From Symbiodinium microadriaticum (taxonomy: Eukaryota > Sar > Dinophyceae > Suessiales > Symbiodiniaceae), in the NCBI GenBank assembly GCA_001939145.1, contig LSRX01000781.1, forward strand, positions 70,747 to 134,746: a DNA stretch of 64,000 nt, written 5' to 3'. The translations under genes were made by a program, and so were the position numbers. The notes below the pieces were generated by a model, which did not search any database, had not been told where the DNA came from, and worked only from the letters and a program-made list of their open reading frames with translations. Below are positions 1 through 9,576 of this stretch, one piece after another (positions within the stretch are counted from its first letter, which is position 1; each line of letters begins with the position of its first letter).

Positions 1-243
1 GGTGCCAAACCATTCCAACACCCCAAACCCTAAAGCTTAAACGCTTTTGGCCAACCCTGTCATAAAGTACCTTAAGGACGAAATGAACCCTAAAAGGGTT
101 TCATCATAGTATAAGGGTATAGGGCCCCTACTTTATAAGGGTCATTTGGTCCCCAAGGTAATGTCAACCCACCATTCCTTCTGAGGCCTTAACCTACCGA
201 AACCCTATTTTAAAGGCCTATGATGGGCACCTGGAGCCGTAGG

Positions 244-382
244 GCCAGGAACTAAGAATCATAACAATCATAATAAGAACAACAATAATAATAAACAAAA
301 AATAATGAAAATAGTAATAATAACAGTAATAGTCACAATAACAGTAACAACAATAACAATAATAGTAGTAATAAGAATACAA
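244..382. repeat. degenerate trinucleotide tract (AAT/ACA/AGT)
   Basis: Imperfect runs of aat, ata, aca and agt triplets with almost no other sequence. Reading frames across it give low-complexity Ile/Thr/Val peptides and are not genes. Confidence 0.8.
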
Positions 383-481
383 GGGGGCTTCTGTATTCTC
401 GTCGCCTGGAATTCAGCTTCTGTAAAGCTAAGAGAGGTCGAGCTTCTGTATTTGGCCCCCATATGGGTACCCCATATGGTA

Positions 482-601
482 CTTGGAGGCCCAGGGGACT
501 TAGTAAGTGGGTTATAAGTAGAGTTATAAGTACCCTAAATGGAGTTTCTCTCATTATAACCCTACTTATAACCGACTTACTAAGTCCCCTGGGCCTCCAA
601 G
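482..601. mobile_element. foldback MITE, family A copy 1
   Basis: Near-perfect palindrome. The left arm starts CTTGGAGGCCCAGGGGACTT and the right arm is its reverse complement, with a short AT-rich loop. TA lies immediately outside both ends (480-481 and 602-603). There is no coding capacity. Six full copies of this family are in the window. Confidence 0.9.
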
Positions 602-603
602 TA

Positions 604-1056
604 TGGGTACCCCGGATCCGACGGCTAGGAGTATGCAGAAGCTAGTTTTCCTTAGCTTCGGGCACGTCGGCAAGATGAGTGGCCACCTGTTTCGAGCTCC
701 GGAAGTGCTTAGGAAAAGGCTTGTGATTCGGGGATACGGTTCATCTGCATGCTGCAAATTCTTCAGTTTCCTGCTTGGTAGCTTTTGTAAGCTACCCTGA
801 ACCCTAAACTCTAACGGGAATACCAATCCACAAGCCTGCTATCCTAGACCCTGGTGCCTATTTCTTGGGTACCTTGGACCGGGCCCGACCAAAGCGTCAG
901 ATAATTGCAGTCGCGGGGTGTCGTGAAAGGTGTGTGGAGGACTTGCACTCAGGCTCAAGAAAAGGCCCGAAAAGGATGCAATCGTAAGCTTTTTTTGAGG
1001 GATGTCGTTATCTGCCTGCTTTTCTTATCTGGGGTTTCGAGGCCCTAGCGTAGACA
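604..1056. other. non-repetitive spacer, no gene recognised
   Basis: Mixed-composition sequence without a telomere-like tract, hairpin or convincing reading frame. The short frames on both strands show no recognisable domain. Confidence 0.5.
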
Positions 1057-1187
1057 AGACCTACACCATACGTTGTGATGCAGCCTTTCCCGCAAGTGCC
1101 TCGGCACCGATGTAGGCGGCGTTTTGCTGGCAGGCCTCTTAAATCAAAACGACTCAAGACAGGATAGCTGGTTTATGGTGTAGGTCT
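1057..1187. repeat. possible foldback with 14-bp inverted ends
   Basis: AGACCTACACCATA at 1057-1070 is exactly inverted at 1174-1187, with about 100 bp between. Only one copy was seen, so this may be a foldback or chance. Confidence 0.4.
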
Positions 1188-1335
1188 GGAGTATCGGCAT
1201 TTCTCGTAAGTCTTCGTGGAGAGGCCTAAACGATTGAACAACTGGTGTGGGACAAACTTCTTTTCTTTGTGGGACAAATATCGCAAGACTTGTACCGGGC
1301 CAACAATAGCAAACAAACTCTCGGAACAGTAAACC

Positions 1336-1432
1336 TACTTCCCCAATCAGCCAGGGAAAAAAGACAAAGTTTTCAGAGTACTACTAACTTACAAGAACCC
1401 AACAAGTTTAAAGGTTGGGGATTAGGGAACTA
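1336..1432. mobile_element. foldback-like element, family V copy 1
   Basis: Shares the order 'cttccccgat ... tactactaa ... agaaccca ... aaaggt ... ggtattgg' with copies at 1551 and 6521. The ends are imperfectly inverted (TTCCCC versus a diverged GGGGA-type end). This copy is diverged. Confidence 0.6.
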
Positions 1433-1468
1433 GGTAAACCCTCCTGACTGCGAAGGTCATACACCATA

Positions 1469-1494
1469 CGGTTGATGATTTATATCATCCACCG
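1469..1494. mobile_element. minimal 26-bp derivative of MITE family B
   Basis: Only the two inverted ends of family B remain: CGGTTGATGAT joined directly to TTATATCATCCACCG, with TA outside both ends (1467-1468, 1495-1496). The whole interior present in other copies is missing. Confidence 0.75.
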
Positions 1495-1550
1495 TACCGA
1501 CTACAGTGGCCGGGTTTCAGGGCGGTTTAACAGCCTTGCCATTTGTACAC

Positions 1551-1652
1551 TTAATTCCCCGATAAGACACACAAGTTAAAGCTTAAACTTGTAGATTACT
1601 ACTAAATTATAAGAACCCACAAAGGTTAAAGGTTTGGTATTGAAAGACTAAA
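1551..1652. mobile_element. foldback-like element, family V copy 2
   Basis: Aligns by eye with 1336-1432 and 6521-6630 (ttccccgata at left; aaaggtttggtattg at right). Confidence 0.65.
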
Positions 1653-1724
1653 TACAAGAGCATACTAGGGTTCTGAGTCTGGGGCTCGGGGTACCATGGC
1701 ATGTCTTAGGTTGCAGACGGTTTT

Positions 1725-1766
1725 GAGGTTTAGGGTTGAGGGTCTAGGGGTTTAGGGTTTAGGGTG
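1725..1766 (+). repeat. interstitial telomere-like tract (TTTAGGG)
   Basis: Several imperfect TTTAGGG heptamers. Sequence on either side (1653-1724, 1767-1904) shows no gene. Confidence 0.8.
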
Positions 1767-1904
1767 CGACAAAGCTGGCAAAAGCAAGCTGCCATGATTC
1801 TCATGACGATGACAGAGCGTTTTCTATGGGCAAATGTTTCACTACCAATGTTATTCTCGAGGGTGCTATAGTATATACCTAACTAAACTCTTTAGAACAT
1901 GCCC

Positions 1905-1992
1905 CCAAACCCTATTTAAACACTAAATCCGAAACCCTAAACCCTAAATCCCAACCCCTAAACCCAAAACCCTAAACTCCAAACCCTAAACG
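1905..1992 (-). repeat. interstitial telomere-like tract (CCCTAAA)
   Basis: About ten degenerate CCCTAAA heptamers, with ccaaacc and cccaaaa variants. No gene lies between here and 2108. Confidence 0.85.
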
Positions 1993-2109
1993 GGGCTCTT
2001 GGGTTTGGCGCCATCTTTCAACTACTGCGAAAGACCCGTGGGTTTCCAAAGTTGCAAAGTCGTCGATAGTGGTTTACGGTTTACGATTTAGGGTTAGTGC
2101 TGGTCGATA

Positions 2110-2248
2110 CGGCTGATGATATGAATCCGGTCCTGCACTACCCATAATAACTAAGGGTTTAGAGCTCAGGGTACCCATAATCAGGAATATACCATAGTTC
2201 CCATACTTTAGGGTCCTCCAGGTAATGCAGGATTTATGGCATCAACAG
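2110..2248. mobile_element. MITE family B copy with internal telomere-like insertion
   Basis: Inverted ends (cggctgatgatat / catcaacag) with TA on both sides. The interior carries 23 extra bases (2149-2171, containing aagggttta and tcaggg) between two copies of TACCCATAAT (2139-2148, 2172-2181). Other family B copies have this decamer once. Confidence 0.88.
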
Positions 2249-2293
2249 TAGCTGCGTATGTGCGAGACAAAACAAAGGAATTACAATGGAGCC

Positions 2294-2399
2294 CTTAGCT
2301 GCTGAGTTCATATCAGAAGCCAAAAGAGTGTACACTTTCAGTTTCATGAGGAGTCATACTATCTCAAAAAGTTTAAAGTGTAGTAATTCAGCTACTAAG
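2294..2399. mobile_element. foldback element, family F copy 1
   Basis: Left end CTTAGCTGCTGAGTTCATA and right end attcagctactaag are imperfect inverted repeats. The interior holds the conserved gtgtacactttcagtttcat block shared by five copies in the window. Confidence 0.85.
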
Positions 2400-2479
2400 A
2401 GCTGAAAACCCCCTTTACCCCACGTCCAGAACACCTAAAGGATATCTCATAGAGCCCCTCAAGGATCCCTTCGCTTACG

Positions 2480-2548
2480 CAGACCTTCCAAAAGCCCTTA
2501 GTTAAGGAATATAGTTTATGACTTAAGTTGTAGTAGGTTCCTATCCCA
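2480..2548. mobile_element. half copy of foldback family D
   Basis: agaccttccaaaagcccttagttaaggaatata matches the left half of family D. The right half is missing and the copy runs straight into a TA/CA microsatellite. Confidence 0.7.
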
Positions 2549-2595
2549 TATATATATATATACACACATGCCTGCATGCATACATAGATAGATAG

Positions 2596-2626
<31 letters not shown>

Positions 2627-2692
2627 TGTCTGTTCGTCTGCTGTCTGTCTGTCTGTCTGCCTGTCTGTCTGTCTGTATGCATGTATGTAACT
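2549..2692. repeat. compound microsatellite (TA)n, (GATA)n, (CA)n, (CTGT)n
   Basis: Successive tracts of TA, ATAG, CA and TCTG/GTCT repeats. The peptide-like frames across it are compositional artefacts. Confidence 0.95.
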
Positions 2693-2807
2693 GGATACTT
2701 CCGCGGAGGTGGAGGCGCCTCGAGCTGCGCTTCGTCCGTGTCGCAGCCGACATAGCGAGCCTCGCTAAGAGTTTGCCTAAGTAGAGTTATAAGTACCTAT
2801 ATAGTAT

Positions 2808-2858
2808 AGGGGTTTAGGGTTTAGGGTTTGGGGTTTAGGGTTTAGGGGTTTAGGGTTT
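2808..2858 (+). repeat. telomere-like tract (TTTAGGG) hit by MITE A
   Basis: About six TTTAGGG-type heptamers ending TTTA at 2858-2859. The family A element follows at once, and TAGGG resumes at 2983. Confidence 0.85.
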
Positions 2859-2859
2859 A

Positions 2860-2982
2860 TTTGGAGGCCCAGGGGACTTAGTAAGTGTGTTATAGGTAGA
2901 GCTATAAGTACCCTAAATGGCGTTACCTTAATAATTATAACCCTACTTACAAGTGACTTACTAAGTCCCCTGGGCCTCCAAG
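2860..2982. mobile_element. foldback MITE, family A copy 2, inserted in a TTTAGGG unit
   Basis: Full family A palindrome (first base T, not C). Left flank is ...GGGTTTA and right flank is TAGGGTT. Removing the element and one TA restores TTTAGGG, which identifies TA as the target duplication. Confidence 0.92.
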
Positions 2983-3137
2983 TAGGGTTCAGGAATTGGG
3001 GCTTAAGAGTTTAGGGCTTAGGGCGAAAAGGGTTCAAAAGTTTAGCGGTTTAGGGATCGAGAGTTGAGGATTTAGAGAGAGAACAAAACACCTCTCGCCA
3101 GCTCAGTCCTTCCTTGCCCTACGGGTCCCGGTACCTA

Positions 3138-3237
3138 CTGTTGATGAGATAAATCCTGCATTACCTTAAGGACCCTAAACTATGGGAGTTATGGTATAGT
3201 CGTTATTGTGGGTAATGCAGGATGTATATCATCAACG
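3138..3237. mobile_element. MITE family B copy
   Basis: Ends ctgttgatgagataaatcc / catcaacg with TA outside both. The interior has the family's accttaaggaccctaaacta segment. Confidence 0.9.
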
Positions 3238-3841
3238 TAGTAAGGGTTCTATGGGTCTGTGCCGGGGTTTATAAATTGTGTTTGTCATAGCCGAAACTGT
3301 GAAGGGACGAGAAGGGGATGCTACTGCACATGTTTCCAACCTCGAATAGATTATATATGCACGCACGATAAGAGGGACTGACTTCTCGTACGAAGAGTTG
3401 CTCAAGACACGGGTTCCTTCAACCGCTCTCCTTGATGCCCCAGTTCTGACCACCCCGAAGACCCCAACTGACAGCCAAGCCTTAGACTTCTCCGAGCTTA
3501 CTTCTCTTCTTGTAGGGGCCCTATCAGTTTCTATAGAAGGCATTAGAACAAGAACCTGCTAGGTTCGAGCAGTAAGGTCCCGCAAAGGCTACAACTGAAG
3601 TGTGCAACTTGCTTGCTGTCGAGAGTAATCACGGCATTTAGCAAGCTGGTTAACATTATATAGTGCTTCTCTGTCTTCCATCTCCCGCAACTTGAACCCC
3701 AAGCCCTAAACCCTAAATGTTTCAAGATTGTGGCAACTCAGGCATTGCTAAAACCTGGTCATCCGACCCCTCCCTGTGATGGCCTCTGGCCACCAAATCG
3801 CAGCCTTTGGCGGCTTTGCTCAAGTGCAGGCGGGGTAGCTA
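3238..3841. other. unique spacer, no gene recognised
   Basis: A 103-codon frame on the minus strand (3232-3543) and a 60-codon frame next to it show no recognised domain, and the first begins inside a MITE end. One short ccctaaacccta patch lies near 3703. I do not call a gene. Confidence 0.45.
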
Positions 3842-3946
3842 CCTTAAACTACCAGAACCTACTTTTTTGTAGGTTCTTAGTATGAGCCCTAATCTAGAAT
3901 TTATAGGGGCCCTACAAAGAAATAAGTAGGTTTTGGTAGCTCAAGG
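3842..3946. mobile_element. foldback element, family H copy 1
   Basis: Left end CCTTAAACTACCAGAACCTA and right end gtaggttttggtagctcaagg are inverted. TA is present on both sides (3840-3841, 3947-3948). Related to 31592-31692. Confidence 0.8.
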
Positions 3947-3993
3947 TAGGAGTTCAGCAGATGCGAATCGGAATTCAATGACAGCTGCATCTA

Positions 3994-4111
3994 CTTGGAG
4001 GCCCAGGGGACTTAGTAAGTCGGTTATAAGTAGGGTTATAATGAGGGTACCTCCATTTCAGGTACTTATATCTCTACTTGTAGCTTTCTTACTAAGTCCC
4101 CTGTGCCTCAG
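3994..4111. mobile_element. foldback MITE, family A copy 3 (diverged)
   Basis: Left arm intact (CTTGGAGGCCCAGGGGACTT). The right arm is degraded at its end (cccctgtgcctcag), so the right TA cannot be seen. Probably an older insertion. Confidence 0.85.
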
Positions 4112-4178
4112 ACACGGCTGCTTCAGAGGTGCAAAACCTCGTTTCGCCTGCACCTCGTTATAAGTACTGCATTGTTTC

Positions 4179-4284
4179 AGAGGGTCCATACACACTACCA
4201 TTCTGGAATGAGGTCCCGAAAGACCATCCTTATTCTGGCTTTGGGGACCTAATTCCATAATAGTAGTATATGTGGACCCTCTTG
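4179..4284. mobile_element. foldback element, family J copy 1
   Basis: agagggtccatacacacta at left is inverted as tagtatatgtggaccctct at right. The middle contains gaggtcccgaaagacc ... ggggacctaattcc. Relatives at 26705 and 41355. Confidence 0.8.
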
Positions 4285-4629
4285 GATTCTTTCAGAAGCC
4301 GATGTCGTTGCGCTAGCTGTCACAGCCTGTTTCACCCAAACATGACCATTTGCAGCAGCACGAATTCTCAAACTCAATGATGACCCAACTCAGGTTTTGT
4401 CGGAAGAGGGATTGGCTGCCAGCGACTTCCGTCTCAGTGCTATACCCTCACCCCCCCTTTCCCAACAAAAAACAAAAGCAATCTGAAGTCTCTGAACCCC
4501 AGGGGGTCTTTGTTGGGCACAGGGTTTGGGCACCCTGGACCATTTAATCTCAAATCGAAAGTTCAACTCCGACACTCCGACACTGCATGTCGCGACACTC
4601 CTGCGCAGTCCGATTCTTCGGGACTTCCT
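4285..4629. other. unique spacer, no gene recognised
   Basis: Two overlapping opposite-strand frames of about 60 codons (4350-4575) show no recognisable motif. Confidence 0.45.
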
Positions 4630-4802
4630 TGGGAAGAAGAGCCTTTTAAACCCCTAAGCCCTATAAACCTCTAAACCCCTAAACCCTAAACCCCTAAACC
4701 CTAAACCATAAACCCCTAAGCCCTAAACCCCTAAACCCTAAACCCCTAAACCCCTAAACCCCTAAACCCTAGACTCTAAACCCGAAAACCTGGGAAGAAG
4801 AG
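4630..4802 (-). repeat. telomere-like tract between 12-bp direct repeats
   Basis: TGGGAAGAAGAG occurs at 4630-4641 and again at 4791-4802. The 149 bp between are almost entirely CCCTAAA/CCCCTAAA units. The arrangement looks like an insertion with duplication of the target. Confidence 0.8.
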
Positions 4803-4882
4803 GTAAAACCCCGCAGGCTGAGGCCTCGAGAAGCAGAGTGCCCTTGCCACACATCGGGTCCTGCGATGGAATCCCTAAGGGC

Positions 4883-5046
4883 TCTAAGGGTCCAAGTACC
4901 CAAATAGTAGGATTAGATTTTGTAGGATTTTAGGGTTTTTATGGTTTTTAGGGTTTAAGGGGGTTTAGGGTTTAAGGGTCTGGGGTTTTAGGGTTTTAGG
5001 GTCTTAGGGCTTTAAGGGTCTAGGGTTTTAGGTTTTTAGGGCTTAG
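4883..5046. repeat. family C terminus followed by TTTAGGG-derived tract
   Basis: 4883-4911 is one end of family C (ctaagggtccaagtaccc...). The copy then breaks into degenerate ttagggtttt units up to 5046. The other end of the element is absent. Confidence 0.75.
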
Positions 5047-5102
5047 GGCTCGCCTGGCCGAACAAAAATGAAATGGCCCGAGCTTCGGTGGTCAGCGTTA
5101 TA

Positions 5103-5212
5103 GCCAGACCTTCCCAAAATACGATAGTTAAGGAATATGTCTGAGGATATAGTAGGATCCCGAATACGAATTAAGCTCAGTTCCTTACTAAACGGATTTT
5201 CGAGGGTCTGGG
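5103..5212. mobile_element. foldback element, family D variant (CCAGACCTTCC ends)
   Basis: ccagaccttcccaaaat at left is inverted as attttcgagggtctggg at right. The right end is followed by TA. The interior has the gttaaggaatat ... gttccttac core. Confidence 0.75.
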
Positions 5213-5667
5213 TACATCAGGCCTTAATTAATGGTTCAAGCAGGGTTTGGGAGTGATATTATGGTATGAGTACTGTGAGGAAGCCTCAGGAGTGAATTTG
5301 GCAATTATTCAGGCACTAGAGCAGGGCATGCGGATGTGCTCAAGAGCCCGGGAGACCAGAACCCCTGAAGCAAGGAGTTGCCATTTATCTCATAACTAAA
5401 GCCCGGTACGATTCAAGGAGCGCTTCTATGGCATGGGTATGCAGAGTTCTGACTAATAGCGACCAAGGAGTTTAGGGTTTAGGCTTTAGGGTTTAGGCCC
5501 CCGCAAAATAGTACCTAAACAGAACGCTTTAAAGGCAATACCCTGATGAGAAGATCGTTTTCAATACTTCGCACTTACAGGCTTATTTGAACCCCATGCG
5601 GCACCTACGGCTCCACCACAAACCATCATCTGTGACCCCAAAAAGTTCAAAAAATGCCGGCACTGTA
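5213..5667. other. spacer, no gene recognised
   Basis: Mostly unique sequence with a short TTTAGGG patch at about 5469-5497. Confidence 0.45.
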
Positions 5668-5764
5668 AAGCCTAAACCCTCAATAGTCCCCTAAACCCTA
5701 AACCCTAAACCCTAAACCCTAAAACCCTAAGCCCTAAACCCAAAACCCTAAACCCTCAACAGTC
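5668..5764 (-). repeat. telomere-like tract (CCCTAAA) with near-identical flanks
   Basis: Runs of CCCTAAA bounded by taaaccctcaatagtc (5673-5688) and taaaccctcaacagtc (5749-5764), one mismatch in 16. Confidence 0.75.
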
Positions 5765-6059
5765 TTGACGACGCTTGGGATGTCCTGGACCCAAACATGA
5801 AGGGTTTAGGGTCTCGGGAACACCACTACAGGTGTTAGGGTTATATGATTCTTTACTAGGGTGTGGGGCCCTTTTGTTTTGAAGTGTGCATTTATGGATT
5901 TGAAAGTCCAACTGATGTTTGTAAGCTGCGCAGTTAGACACCAACCTGAAGCCCCAGGCCGCAAGTCCATGAAAACGAAAGGTCCCAAGGCACCGCGATC
6001 CGGGGGGGGGGGCAACCTACCAAGCACCAATCCGCCGGTGCAAGGTTGTGTTGCCAACG
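5765..6059. other. unique spacer with poly-G run
   Basis: Contains a 10-bp G run at about 6002-6011. Frames on both strands lack recognisable domains. Confidence 0.4.
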
Positions 6060-6167
6060 CTAAGGGTCCAAGTGCCCAAATGGTAGGGTTTCAAGGTCCA
6101 AAAACCCCTTTAGACTATGGATTTTGGGATCCTAAAACCTTACTACTTGGGGACTCGGACCCTGTGG
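6060..6167. mobile_element. foldback element, family C copy
   Basis: Left ctaagggtccaagtgcccaa, centre actatggattttggga, right ttggggactcggaccctgtgg: the full order of family C. Confidence 0.85.
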
Positions 6168-6520
6168 CCAAGGAGCTTAAGGGTCGTTCGTTCGTTTATT
6201 TTTGTCCATGAATTTCCGAGTTTCGGACTTAGCAGGCTTAAGTTTCAGGAGTGTTGGGGCATAGGATTGGGGCTATACCTGTGGCTCCTACCTTACCGCC
6301 TCCTTGAGCATGCTTTTTAAACGCAGCATATGTACCACAGTTGTAGGTGTCAAACCTAAACAGCTAAGGCTAAGACCTTTCTTGTTCGCTTGCGTGTAAA
6401 ATCTCCGCCTCTTCTGTGAGCCATGGCACGGTTGTTTGAAACAGGGGAGCTTGCAATTCCACTTGTTTCTGCGCAGCCTGCTGGTGGCTCACATCAGCAA
6501 TAACCCTTCCTAGAATTAGA
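6168..6520. other. unique spacer, no gene recognised
   Basis: No repeat structure or convincing coding frame seen. Confidence 0.4.
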
Positions 6521-6630
6521 CTTAGTTCCCCGATAAACCACAGAAATAGAAATTAAAAGTAAAAGTTGCAGATGACTACTAAAGTAGGAGAACCCCAAAA
6601 AGTGCAAAGGTGTGGTATTGGAGATCTAGT
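6521..6630. mobile_element. foldback-like element, family V copy 3
   Basis: cttagttccccgataaaccac at left is imperfectly inverted as gtggtattggagatctag at right. Relatives at 1336 and 1551. Confidence 0.65.
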
Positions 6631-6633
6631 AAA

Positions 6634-6742
6634 CCCCAAGGTCCAAGTACCCAAATGGTAGGGTTTATTGGTCCAAAAATCATTCAGAGTATGGGTTTTG
6701 GGACCTAGAACCCTACTAGTTGGGTACTCGGACCCTCTGGGG
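6634..6742. mobile_element. foldback element, family C copy
   Basis: Complete order: aaggtccaagtacccaaatg ... cagagtatgggttttggga ... gggtactcggaccctctggg. Confidence 0.88.
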
Positions 6743-6857
6743 AACCCTAAACCGTAAACCCTAAACCCCAAACCCTAAGCCCCTAAAGCTTTAAGGTTCA
6801 ATATAATAACATAGTATGGCACTATCTTTACTGTTTGGGTACTCGGACCCTCTGGGA
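6743..6857. repeat. telomere-like insert with duplicated family C terminus
   Basis: TGGGTACTCGGACCCTCTGGG at 6721-6741 recurs at 6836-6856. Between lie CCCTAAA units (6743-6785) and about 45 bp of AT-rich sequence. Confidence 0.75.
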
Positions 6858-6906
6858 AAGGTAACCCCAAAGAGGAACTCCCTTAGAGACCCTGAACCCA
6901 TAAACC

Positions 6907-7085
6907 CTGAACCCTAAACTAAACCCTAAACCCCTGAACCCTAAACTAAACCCTAAACCCCTGAACCCTAAACTAAACCCTAAACCCCTGAACCCTAAAC
7001 TAAACCCTAAACCCCTGAACCCTAAACTAAACCCTAAACCCCTGAACCCTAAACTAAACCCTAAACCCCTGAACCCTAAACCCCG
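6907..7085 (-). repeat. 27-bp minisatellite of telomere-type units
   Basis: About 6.5 tandem copies of a 27-bp unit built of ctgaaccctaaac, taaaccctaaaccc. Because 27 is a multiple of three, the minus strand reads as a 9-residue Gly/Phe/Leu repeat. I regard that as incidental and not a gene. Confidence 0.92.
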
Positions 7086-7222
7086 AAATCTCCTAAAGGG
7101 AAGCCCTTCAGGGGCTCGGGGTCCAAAACCACGTCTCCCGGCAGCGGATCGAGAGTTCGACCCATGGCCCAAGCATCGACCTCGCAGGGCCTAGGGGCGT
7201 AGGGCCTAGGTTTAGGGTTTAG

Positions 7223-7343
7223 GGAGTTAGGATTAGGGGGACCCTGGGGACATAGACCCTCTCAATAAGGTCCCCTTTAAGAGAGCTACAAGAAGGGTTC
7301 CGAAGGGTCCCCTTTAAGGGGTCTCCCTAATACTACCTAGGAG
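7223..7343. mobile_element. foldback-like element, family L copy 1
   Basis: gttaggattagggggaccct ... cataaggtcccctttaag-type core ... ggtctccctaatactacctag. Shared with 42166, 58783 and 58945. Confidence 0.7.
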
Positions 7344-8178
7344 GTTTAGGGTTTAGGTTTTAAGGTTTAAGGTTTAGGGCTCAGGGTCTAAGGTTGACTG
7401 TTTAGGGTTTAGGGGCGTAGGGCCTAACGGGGTTTACGGTGGAGGGCCTAGGGTTGGGCTTAGGGCTTAGGCTGTAGGAGTTATAGGATTTAAGGCTTTG
7501 GGTTTCGCAGTTTAGGGTTGAAGGTTTAGGGTTTGTCACGAAATCCTGAACCCTAGTCTTAAGCCGCCCTCTCTTTCCGATAGGGTTTAGGGTTTCGGGC
7601 GTGGGGTCTTGGATTATTCAGTGTACCATCAGGATCAAATGCACTCAACACGCAGTGAATACAAGGTCATGATGATGACGATTATCATTGGCATAATTGC
7701 TGATTATACTGCTACTAACAGACCATTACACACAATAAAACAATACGGAATAACACTAGCAACAAATCAAGAAGAGCAACGCTAGTCATAATACTATCAC
7801 ATGGTGTTATGCACACTGTTAGCGAGTGCAAACATAGTATAAAAGCGACACGGCGACATCCCTCGAGACCTAAGACCCTCCAGAACTCGTAGAAAACCCC
7901 TTTGTGAACTCTTCTAACACCATTATGTGAACACACTCCCAATCCCCGCCCTAAACCCCCCAAAAAAAACCTGTAAACGCTGAACCCCAAACCTTACTGA
8001 ACGAGTCCCCCAGCTCACCGTCAGGGGCAGGACCTGTTTCATTCCAGGCTGTGGAAGTCCTCCACCGAGCCCTCGTCTTTGAACCAGCAGAGGTACCTAA
8101 AGCTCAGGAATTAGGATCTACCTTCAGTGTAGGGCATCCTCGTGATTGTACCCTAAACACCCTAAACCTTAAACCCTG
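7344..8178. other. degenerate telomere-like tracts and spacer
   Basis: 7344-7600 is rich in TTTAGGG derivatives. 7610-8130 is mainly unique. A 91-codon minus-strand frame (7715-7990) has a hydrophobic end but no recognised family. Confidence 0.5.
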
Positions 8179-8279
8179 CGGTTGATGATATGAATCCTGC
8201 ATTACCCAGAATAAGGCATGCACCATAATTCCCATAGTTTGGGGTCCTGGAGGTAATGCAGGATTTATATCATCAACAG
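8179..8279. mobile_element. MITE family B copy
   Basis: CGGTTGATGATATGAATCCT at left, inverted at right (atatcatcaacag). TA after the right end; left flank is TG. Confidence 0.9.
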
Positions 8280-8519
8280 TAGTGGCTCTAGTAAACATGA
8301 TGCACATGCTTCCCAGCCACCTCATCACCTCTGACATCGGGCAAGCGGACTCTCACCCTAAGGCCCTGAGGACTTGTGTGTTCAAGGGTCTCGGGCTATT
8401 TCAAGCACTGCGGGTTCGGCAGCTAACAAGGCAACTTTACTTCCGATTGCATATAACACCGGTAAGGGTACTTATAATAACTTTTAAAAACATATATACA
8501 CAGATACATGTGAACATTT

Positions 8520-8740
8520 ACATACATACATACATGCATACATACATACATACATACATACATGCATGCATGCATGCATGCATGCATGCATGCATGCATG
8601 CATACATGCATACATGCATACATACGTACATACATACATGCATACATACATGCACACTTACACATACATAGGTACATACATACATAAATACATGCATGCA
8701 TACGTACATACATACATACATACATACATACATACATTAA
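8520..8740. repeat. (CATA)n/(CATG)n tetranucleotide microsatellite
   Basis: More than 200 bp of catacata and catgcatg units. The Met/His/Cys/Val-rich frames on both strands are artefacts of this repeat. Confidence 0.97.
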
Positions 8741-9275
8741 TGACACCTTATAACATTGCTGCAAGAAGGGTGCCTCGATGATGAAGAGGCCGTCGGCCGC
8801 TAGCAACACATGAACCTTGCAAGGCCCTACATCCTAAACCCTAACAGCTTTCAGGGTTTATAGGGTTTAGGGTTTAGGGCATAACCTCAACTATTTTCAA
8901 GTCAAGCTATGGCATTCATGGGTGGGGCCATAAGGTGGATTTCAGATTGAGGAGTATGTTCCCAGTCAGCAGGGATATTTGATAAAGGATCCTCAATGTT
9001 GTCGGCTGAGGCTCGGTTTCCAATTTAAGGCTTTAGGTTTCGGGTATCCAAACCCAACAAAAACCCTAAACCGGACCCAAAAACCCTAAACCCTAAGCCC
9101 CGGCCTTACACCCTAAACCCTAAACCCAAAACCACAATCACCCCAAGGCTCTCGACGGACTCATGCTGTTGGGCCGCAAGGCCGCGCTAGGTGAAATACG
9201 TAGATTTTCGGGACCTTCCCGTGGATGCAAAAGTCCATTTTCTCGGCCGCTAGAGTTCTGACCCAAGATGATGCG
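8741..9275. other. spacer with short telomere-like patches
   Basis: Telomere-type units near 8828-8882 and 9055-9132. The remainder is unique, with no gene recognised. Confidence 0.5.
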
Positions 9276-9375
9276 GGGTAGTTCTCTAAATTAGGGTCCC
9301 CGTTTTAGATCCCCAGTATAGAACGGCACCCTTATAAAAAGGACCCTGAAAGGGACCCTATTTTGGAGAACTTCC
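9276..9375. mobile_element. foldback element, family I copy 1
   Basis: gggtagttctctaaattagggtccc at left is inverted as gggaccctattttggagaacttccc at right. Copies at 34618 and 62129 share the layout. Confidence 0.82.
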
Positions 9376-9576
9376 CTGCAGGGTTTGGAGCTGCAGCAAG
9401 AACAGATGGACTTGGGCTGCCGTTGTCTAAACCCGACCACATGTCCACTGGATGTAGAAGTGCTAGATTTCTCTTCTTCAATAACCGGGCCCCAAAACAG
9501 TTCAAACTTTCTAGGATCGACATAATGTAGAAGGCCAAAAAGTATAAAGTTCTCCCATTGGCCATCTAAGTTTATA

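Noticed and set aside
6828-7172. 114-codon frame with a 9-residue GLGFSLGFR-like repeat
   Set aside because: Entirely explained by the 27-bp telomere-type minisatellite read in one frame.
8423-8809. Long frames rich in Met/Cys/Val/His on both strands
   Set aside because: Artefact of the CATA/CATG tetranucleotide repeat.
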